From Paracoccaceae bacterium (GTDB lineage: Bacteria > Pseudomonadota > Alphaproteobacteria > Rhodobacterales > Rhodobacteraceae): 9,624 nucleotides of DNA. The translations under genes and the position numbers were made by a program. The notes under the pieces are model-generated. The model ran no database searches. It had not been told where the DNA came from and was given only the letters and a program-made list of their open reading frames with translations. Below, in pieces: positions 1-7,900 of the stretch (its first letter is position 1; every line of letters starts with the position of its first letter). The DNA lies in assembly GCA_003565055.1 (NCBI GenBank), contig PXDM01000421.1, forward strand, positions 1-9,624, in the 5' to 3' direction.

Positions 1-1870
1 CGGGCAGGTCCATGCGGGCCTCGGGCGGAAGGGTGGTGCAGCCGAGCGCGGTGAGGCGGGCGGCGAGATCGCCATCGGCGAGCGCGACGCGCATCCCGGC
101 ATCGGCCAGCAGATGCGCAAGCCGCGCCTCGGGCAGGCGCGCATCGAGCGGCACGGCGACCGCGCCCAGCCGCCAGAGCGCGACCAGCCCCAGCAGATGC
201 GCGCATTCGTCTGCCACACCAAGCGCCACCCGCGCGCCCGCGCCCACGCCCTGCGCCGCCAGCGCCCGCGCCAGCCCCGCCGAGGCCGCCCAGAGCCCGG
301 CATAGCTGTAGCTGCGCACCGCCCCGCTGCCTGCGCCGTCCACGCCCCCGGCCCCGTCGCCCGCCGCCCCGTCGCCCGCCGCCCCGTCCAGCCCGCCATC
401 ATCCAGCAACGCCGCGCGCACAAACTCCGCCGACCCCCGCGCCGCCACATGCCCCGCCAGCCGCGCCAGAGCCACAGGCGCGCCCGCCGTTCGGTCGTGA
501 CCGCTGTTTTCCGCGATCAGCGCGGTTTCGCGGCTGCTGCAGCGCGCAATCTCTTCGAAGCACAGGCTTTCATCCTGGGCAAAGAGCGTGAGAATCTCCT
601 CGAAATGATCGGCCAGCGCGTCGCCATTGATGATCTGCGCATAGTCCGGGCGCAGGCGGATCATGTAATGGATCGCGCCCGTATCGGGGTTTTCGGACGC
701 ATGAAGCGCGATTGGAACCGCCTCACGATTGTCGAGCGTGCTGACCGTAAATGCCGCATGATCAGGATGCGTGCTGCCACTATAGGGCACCCATGACATC
801 GACATATCAAACAGATGGGTCAGATCGGGCGCAGTTTTGCGCAGCGCGCGCAAGATCGCGTCAGACGGGGTGCGGTGGTGCACAAGATCGGCGTCGAGAT
901 CTTCGCTGAACGCCTCGATACACTCGCTCAGATCCCACCAAGGCTCGAAGCGCGCGACGACAGGCATCAGCATCGCGGTCATGCCTACTGTGTTGAACGT
1001 TCGCTGGTCGCGCTGGTGGAGCGCCATTCCTGCGCTAAGGCTGGCATGACCAAAGCGCCGGGCAAGCGAAACCGAGAACAGCGCAAAGAGCACGCGTTGC
1101 AGCACAGTGTTGGCAGCGCTGGCACCGTCTTTTAGCGCTTCGGCCAGTTGCGGCGGCAGGATGCGCCGCGTTGTGGGCGCGAAGGGCGCATCAAGCCCGT
1201 CGCGTCCTGTCTCTGGCAAAAGTGCGGGCGGCAAAGGGTCGAAGCGCGATGTCCAATAGGCGAGATCACGCGCCAGTGCCGGGCTGTCGAGATAGTCCTG
1301 CTCGCGGGTGATCAGGTCACCGACGGAGCTCAGCGGGGTGAGCTTGACCGGATCGCTCGAACTGACCGCCTGATAGGCGTTGAACCAATGCAGAAGCGCG
1401 ATGCGCACACCGAGGGAATCCGCGATGATATGGTCGAAATCCCATAGCAGCACGGAAGTTTCGGCAAATTCCAGAAGATGGACCGCAAAGAGTGGCTCCG
1501 GCCCGTAGATCATGGGGCGCTCAAACACGCGCTGGACATAGGCGTCGAGCAGTGGCTCTATCGCATCATCGCCCACCTCCGGATGCGCCACGATTGTCAG
1601 ATTGACCGCGTCGGAGCAGGAAACCCACTGCCTCGGGGTGTCCGGGTCAATGCGCAGCCTCAAGCCATTATGGCGCGCTGTCAGCAGTTTCAGGGACTGG
1701 GCAAGATCGTCATGGTCGATCTTGCCAGCGAACTGCACCGAGCACCCCAGCCGATAGCCTGCCGCGCCCGCTGTCTGTACGTCAAACCAGATCGGCAGTT
1801 GTGACGACAAGAGCGGCAGGTACTCGCGATCTGAGGCGCTGTCCGGGGCAAGCTCGTTGTAGATGTTCAT
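1..1870 (-). CDS. NRPS, condensation domain plus start of adenylation domain (3' end off window)
   Basis: Open frame of 623 codons from ATG at 1868-1870 to the left edge, with no stop. An in-frame TGA lies two codons upstream (1874-1876), so this is the first possible ATG. Residues ~20-440 form a condensation domain. Visible are the N-terminal SSQLPIWF segment (C1-like), ARHNGLR at 65-71 (C2-like), the active-site motif DHIIADS at 146-152, the NTVGMTAMLMPV segment near 293 (C5-like) and HHRTP at 331-335 (C6-like). H147 and D151 match the second His and the Asp of HHxxxDG. From ~460 an AMP-binding adenylation domain starts, with YSYAGL at 521-526 (A1-like) and LGAVAVPLD at 568-576 (A2-like). 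The substrate-pocket motifs lie off the window, so the amino acid cannot be predicted. By family, the C domain would take the acyl chain from the upstream PKS ACP and form an amide with an amino acid loaded downstream. The gene follows the PKS after 72 bp on the same strand, so co-transcription is likely. There is no N-terminal docking domain, and only a weak GAG-type ribosome binding site. Oddities are the changed first His of the motif, a Gly/Ala/Asp-rich insert at ~489-517 and a sharp G+C rise at the C/A boundary. Confidence 0.9.
   Translation of the reverse strand, partial: MNIYNELAPDSASDREYLPLLSSQLPIWFDVQTAGAAGYRLGCSVQFAGKIDHDDLAQSLKLLTARHNGLRLRIDPDTPRQWVSCSDAVNLTIVAHPEVGDDAIEPLLDAYVQRVFERPMIYGPEPLFAVHLLEFAETSVLLWDFDHIIADSLGVRIALLHWFNAYQAVSSSDPVKLTPLSSVGDLITREQDYLDSPALARDLAYWTSRFDPLPPALLPETGRDGLDAPFAPTTRRILPPQLAEALKDGASAANTVLQRVLFALFSVSLARRFGHASLSAGMALHQRDQRTFNTVGMTAMLMPVVARFEPWWDLSECIEAFSEDLDADLVHHRTPSDAILRALRKTAPDLTHLFDMSMSWVPYSGSTHPDHAAFTVSTLDNREAVPIALHASENPDTGAIHYMIRLRPDYAQIINGDALADHFEEILTLFAQDESLCFEEIARCSSRETALIAENSGHDRTAGAPVALARLAGHVAARGSAEFVRAALLDDGGLDGAAGDGAAGDGAGGVDGAGSGAVRSYSYAGLWAASAGLARALAAQGVGAGARVALGVADECAHLLGLVALWRLGAVAVPLDARLPEARLAHLLADAGMRVALADGDLAARLTALGCTTLPPEARMDLP
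320..406 (-). repeat. Gly/Ala/Asp-rich insert with 15-bp tandem repeat in the adenylation domain
   Basis: On the plus strand the 15-bp unit gccccgtcgcccgcc occurs exactly at 351-365 and 366-380, and its first 8 bases recur at 381-388. On the coding strand this gives Gly-Asp-Gly-Ala-Ala-type repeats within a stretch (about residues 489-517) made almost only of Gly, Ala, Asp, Val and Ser. The stretch sits between an ordinary adenylation-domain strand (AEFVRAALL, 481-489) and the A1-like motif YSYAGL. Most adenylation domains have only a short turn at this place. I infer a flexible surface loop that grew by slippage, so its length may vary between strains. Confidence 0.7.
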
Positions 1871-1942
1871 ACGTCAGGCGTCTCGGTTTCGACTGCGGTC
1901 GTGTTGCGTGTTCATGGGGGGTCAAGTGCGGGTTAACAAGTC
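1871..1942 (-). other. 72-bp gap between PKS and NRPS genes
   Basis: I see no stem-loop with a T-run, so no terminator, and no convincing -35/-10 pair. TTGACC is present but has no partner at the right distance. This agrees with read-through from the PKS into the NRPS gene. Upstream of the NRPS ATG only a weak purine stretch (GAGACG) is present, further away than is usual for a ribosome binding site. Confidence 0.6.
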
Positions 1943-4900
1943 CTAATGCGTCTCCCCCACACCGATTAATTGCGCGATCATTCCCCCGACCTGTGTCAGC
2001 GAGCCTGCGCCAAGCAGTTGCATCACGGGCACGGCGGTTCCGATTTCGCGCTCAATCGCGGTGGCGAGTTCAACTGCCATCAATGAATCCAGGCCGAGGT
2101 CTGAAACCGGCTTGTCGGTCTCGATCTGCGCGGCGGTGGTGCCGAGAATCCGGGCAATATTTTCGCGCAGATAGTTCTGGATATACGGCATCCGCTCGGA
2201 TTTCGGCATCGCCCGGACACGGTCGGCGAGCGTTTCATCATTCGCGAGCGCGTCCAGCAGATCCGCAGGGATCATCGGGGCGAAGCGCGGTGCGCGGGCT
2301 GCGGGCATCATCTTGTGCAGCGTCGCCATGTCGAACCGTGCGAGGCTTGCCCGCGCAGTGCCCGTCGCAAGCAGCGTCCCCAGATCCGCGAGGGCCATAT
2401 CGGCGGGGGTGGCATCCATCCCGGAGCGGTTTTTCAACATCCCCGCGACGGCCTCATTGCGCGTCAGGAAGCCTGCGTCGCGGATTGCGCCCCAGCCCAC
2501 GGCCAAGGCAGGCAGGCCAAGCGACTGGCGATACATCGCCAAGGTCTCAAGATAATGGTTCGCAGCCACATAGACCCCTTGCCCCGGATTGCCGATCAGG
2601 GCGCTGGCCGAGGAATACATCACGAACAATTCCAGCGGGTCATCACGTGTCAGGTGATGCAGGTTCCATGCGCCGGTCATCTTGGGGCGGAAGACGCGTT
2701 GCATCTGCTCGGTCGTGATATTCGCCAGAGGCGCGTCCTCGATCACCGCAGCGGCATGGACGACCCCGACCAGCGGGGGCATCTCGGCGCGCAACTGGGC
2801 CAGAACATCGGCGAGCCCCTCCTGATCCGCGATATCGGCGGCAAAGGCGCGCGCCTGCACGCCCTGAGACGCCAGATCGGCCAGAAACTCAGCCGCTCCG
2901 GGCGTCGTGGCCCCGCTGCGCGAGACCAGCGCAAGACTGCGGGCCCCCTGCGCGACCAGCCATTTCGCAGTTTCGCGACCGAAGCCTGCGAGACCGCCTG
3001 TGACCAGATAGGTGCTATCCGCGCGCAAGGCGGGACGGTTTGGCACGATGCGCAGCGCGTCCTGAGCCTCCATCCGGGTGGACACGACAATCTTGCCGAT
3101 ATGGCGCGATTGCTGCATCAGCCGGAATGCCTCGGAGGCGCGCGAGATCGGCACGCGCTGATAGGGCAGCGGGCGCAGATGGCCCGCGCGGAACTGCTCG
3201 AGCACCTGCGCAAACATGCGCCGACCCAGATCCGGGCGCTCCACCAGCAGCGTATCGGCATCAATCCCGAAATAGCTGAGATTGTTGCGGAACGGGCGCA
3301 AGCCGATGCGGCTATTGGCGTAGAAATCGCGCTTGCCGATCTCAAGGAAGCGTCCAAATGGTTTCAGGCAGTTGAGGTTGCGCAGGATCGCCTCGCCCGC
3401 GAGCGAATTGAGGATCACATCGACCCCTTTGCCCTGCGTGATCTGCATGACCTCATCGGCAAAATCGAGCGTGCGGGAATTGAGCACGTGATCGACCCCG
3501 AGCAATTCCAGCACGCGCCGTTTCAGCGGCGAGCCTGCCGTGCCGATGATCCGCGCGCCTTTCATCTGCGCGATCTGGATCGCGGCCAGACCGACGCCCC
3601 CGGCCGCGCCATGAATCAGCACCGTCTCGCCCGGCTCCAGCCGCGCCAGATAATCGAAGGCATACCAGGCGGTCAGGAAGGTCGTGGGGATGGTCGCGGC
3701 GGCGTCGAATGCCATGCCTTCGGGCATTTTCGCGACCGAGCCCGCGGATGTGGTCACATGCGAGCCGAGGCAGGATGAGGCGAAGGCAACCACGCGGTCG
3801 CCCGCGGTAAAATCCTGCACATCGGCACCGACGCGGGTGATTTCGCCCGCGCATTCCATGCCGATGGTGGCACCGGAAAAGCCATGCTCGACGGCTTCTT
3901 CGGGCAGCATGCCCATGCACCAGAGCACATCGCGGAAATTCAGCCCGGCGGCGTGCACGGCGATTTCCACATCCTGCGCGCCCGGTGCCCGGCGCTCTTG
4001 CGCGCGCAGATGCAGCGAGTCGAACCCGCCTTGTGGCAGGAAATCGAGCGCGAAACCGTCTGTCTCGGTGCTGGATTGCGTCGACAGCCGGTCCGGGCTC
4101 GTCAGATGCGTGCGATTGACGAAGCGCCGGCCTTGCGTGAGCTGCACTTCGGTCTCGTCGTCCCGCAGCAGGATCTCACGCATCAGCGCCGCCGCGCTGT
4201 CCTGCGCGCCATGACTGTCGATGAGTTTCAGCTCTGTTGTCGGATATTCATTCGCCACCACGCGGCCCAGCCCCCAAAGCGCCCCGTCAGCAGGGCTTTG
4301 CGGCGCATCACCAAACCCGCTTGGGAAAGCGCCGCGCGTCACGACACACAGACGCGGCGGGGTGCCTTCGGTCGCGTCGATGGCACGGGTGATCTCAAGC
4401 AGGGCTTCGCACAGACTGTCCTGCGCATCCGGTGCCGCGGGCTCGGAGGGTTGCGCGCTGATCAGAACCACCGTGTTCGGCATTGGACCGGTCCGCAGCC
4501 GATCAACCATCTGCCCCATGTCGCTGAGCGCCACGGTCTCTGCAAGGTGATCCGCCGCAGCAAGTGCCGCAACTGTCTCATCAACCAGCTTGTCCCCGGC
4601 TTGCCCGATGAGCAGCACGGTCTCTTGGTCGGCCTGAAGTGTTGGCGCGGGCATCGTCTCGCTGCGCGCGCGCGCGATCAGCAGATCGTCGCCCGGCGCG
4701 ACCAGCTCGACCAGCCCGGCGGCGGCGAGATCGTCCTCGGAGATCTGGGGCGTCTCATCGAGCAAGAAACCCTCGAACGCCGGGTCCGGTGAGCCTGCGA
4801 CGATCAGAATGCCACTATCGCTGAGCGCCTTGCGGACCTCCTCCAGCATTGCGCCGAGAGAGCTGCCCAGCCGGTCCGGGCGCGAGATCAGCACGATATC

Positions 4901-7900
4901 AATTGAGCCATATCCAATGTCGTGGCTCTCGAAGCTCTCGGTCGGTGAGAGCGAAAAGACACGGGTCTGGGGCGTGGTCTCGAACCGGCGTGTCAGCCGC
5001 GCGACATCTTCCTCGCGCGGATCGGTGACGCACCAACTGCAACGCTCTGGCATGAGCGGCAAAAGCGTCGCAGTGAGCGCGCCCGTCCATGCGCCGATCT
5101 CGAGCACGCGGACGGGGCGGTGTTGCGGCCATTGCGCGGCGAGCTGCGCGAATACCCGCTTGAGCGCGGCATTGCGCCCGGCGCTGTAGCCCGCCGTGTC
5201 GAAAAGCTGTGCCATTGCGGTCGGGTTCAGCGCGATATCTTCCTTGCCGGTCAGGCGCGCATGGATCGCATCGCCCGCTTCCGCGAGCAGCAGCAACTCG
5301 GCCTGAAACTCCGGAAAGGCCCGGAACAACTCGGCCCAGAGCGCCTGCGCGCTGTCCTGATCGGCCAAGCCGCGCCAGTGCCAGCGCTTCTCGCAAGGCG
5401 CCAGCGCGCCGACAGCGCTTGCGAACTCGATGATCCGCGCGAGATAGCCGGTTTGTTTGCGCCGGATGCGGGCATGGCGAACGAGTGCTGCCTGATCAAA
5501 GCTCTCGGTTTGCGGGCGCAGGCGGTCGAGCGCCTCGGCGGCATAGACGCCCATCAGCCGATGCGCCGCGCGCATGAAGTCTTGCTTGCGCGGATCGGTC
5601 TCTGCGGTCTCGGTCCATGTAGCAAAGAGCGCGTCGTTGTCGGGCAAGCGGGGCAGGGCGTGGGTCTGTGGCTGGCTGTCATCGTGGCGCCACGCGTCGA
5701 CAATGACAGGCGACGCGCCGAGGTCGACCAGATTGGCCTTCTGGCAGCGCGCGCCCTGCAATTCCATCAGCACAGCGCCAGTTTCGTCGCAAAACAGCAT
5801 GTCGAACAAAGTCGTCCGTGCCGATTCGCGGCGCAATGTGATATGACAGAAAAGCCGCTCGGGCAGCGGACCATAGGCCCGCAGAGTTTCGATGCTGATT
5901 GGCAGGATACTGACACGACGCGGGTCGCATTGCGCGACCAGCGCAATCGCGCCTTGCAGGCCACTGTCGAAGAGCGTGGGATGCGACATATAGCCGTCAA
6001 CGCCGCCGAACGGGGTCAAATCGAGCACAACCTCGGTCAGCGCTTCGCGCTGCGCGGCATCCGGCGCGCTCAGCGCGACAGAGCGCAAGCCATTGAAAGC
6101 GGGCCCATAATGCAGGCCGCGCTTGGCCGCATCGGCGTAGAAAGCACCCGCCGGCATCAGCACAGGCATGCGCGCGCGCAATGCGTCCAGATCGAGCCGG
6201 CGTGTCTGATCCGCCGTGATCTGGCTGACCCGCGTCGAGAAATGCAGCACGTTGTCGCGCGGATGGCCGGGCGCGCGCGAATGGATGTCGCAGCGTCCGT
6301 CCTGTGGGTCGAGCTGAACCTGCGCTTGCACATCCACATCACTGTCGAGCGACAGCGGACGATGGATCGCAGAGGATTCCAGCGCGATCGCAGAGTCAGG
6401 CCCAAAGACGGCCCGGCCCGCTGCGAGCGCCTGCTCGATATAGCCAGCCGCAGGGAAGATCGTGCTGTCCTGAACGCGGTGGTCGGGCAGGTAGGACAGG
6501 CTGGCAGTATTGACCGCCCCTTCCCACAGGGCGATTGCGCTGGCCAGACGCCCCCCGAGCAGCGGGTGACAGCGCGAGACGGGCACGTGAATGTCCGGCA
6601 CGGCCACGGCCCCGCGCCAATGCTCGCTGCGCTGCCAGGGATAATTCGGCAGATCGGGCAGGATGGGGGGTTTGTCGCAGAGCGCCGTTGGCGAGGCCCC
6701 ACCATGCGCGATCGCAGCCGCTATCGCTTGTGAGAGGTTTTCGACATCGCTTTCGGGACCCGCCTTGCCCGGACGGCGCAGCGTCTGCAAGGCACTGACC
6801 TGCCCGGAATGCGCGCGGGCGATCTGCGTGATGTAGTCGCGCAGCACCGGATGCGGCCCGATTTCCAGCACCAGAGCAATGTCATGCTCTTGCATCGCGT
6901 GCAGCACGGCCTGCTCAAAGAGGACAGGTTGGCGCACATTGCGGAACCAGTAATCGGCGTTCAGTGCCTGACCGTCCAGCACTTCTCCGGTCACGGTCGA
7001 AATGAAGGGCACGTCTGCGGGGCGGGTTTCCATGTCCTGCAACGCGGTCATCAACCCGTCGCGACATTGATCCATCGCCTGCGTGTGGAAGGGATAGTCC
7101 AGCGTCAGCAAGCGCGCGAATTTGCCCGCGCCGAGCACCCGGTCGACCAAGACAGCGAGCTTTGCCTCATCGCCTGCCACAGTGACGCCCTCGGGCGCGT
7201 TCTGGGCCGCGATCTCAAGCCAGCCGCCGATCTCGTCGATATAGTCTTGTGCGGTCTCCGGATCGACGCCCAGTGCCGCCATCTTGCCCAGCCCGGCTGT
7301 GCGCGCCTGCTCCTGCGAGCGGTGGAAAATCACACGCGTCGCGGTCTCGAGGCTGAGCGCGCCGCTCGCCCATGCGGCTGCCGCTTCGCCCACCGAATGG
7401 CCAAAGACGGCCGTGGGGGTGATACCCTGATCACGCAGCAACCCGGTCAGCCCGACCTGCAAAGCAAAGAGCATCGGCTGCGCGATTTCGGTCAGGGCGA
7501 TCCGGCTGTCGGCCTCCGGGCGGGCCATTTCCTCGATCAGCGACCATCCGGCCAGCGGGGCGAAGATCTGATCGACCGCCTCAATACTGGCGCGGAAGGC
7601 ATCGCTGCTCGCCAGCAATTCGCGCCCCATTCCCCACCATTGCGGGCCGTTGCCGGAATAGGCGAAGGCCATGGGCACCACGGGTCTGGGGGCGGTGCCT
7701 GTCGCGACATGCGGATTGGCTTGCTGATCAAGCCAGGCTTGAAGCCGCTCTGCGGCCTCGGCGGCAGTGCTGGCGCGCAGCACCAGACGGCGCGTCAGAG
7801 GCGCACGGCAATGCGCTGCGGCGCTTGCGATCTGCACCCAATCGGCACCGGGTGCGCGCAGCAGGTCCAGATAGCTTTCAGCGAGCGCCTTGAGCGCGGC

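Noticed and set aside
12..1804. Plus-strand frames across the left 1.8 kb (for example 113-796, 815-1135, 1148-1447)
   Set aside because: They are shadows of the minus-strand condensation-adenylation gene, which shows ordered family motifs over the whole stretch.
1874..1915. 13-codon minus-strand mini-frame just before the NRPS start, in frame with it
   Set aside because: It has no ribosome binding site, no runs of a regulatory codon and no attenuator-like stems. A short frame of this size is expected by chance.
4664..4676. Run of alternating CG inside the PKS
   Set aside because: It is explained by Ala-Arg codons in a GC-rich gene and is too short to count as a repeat element.
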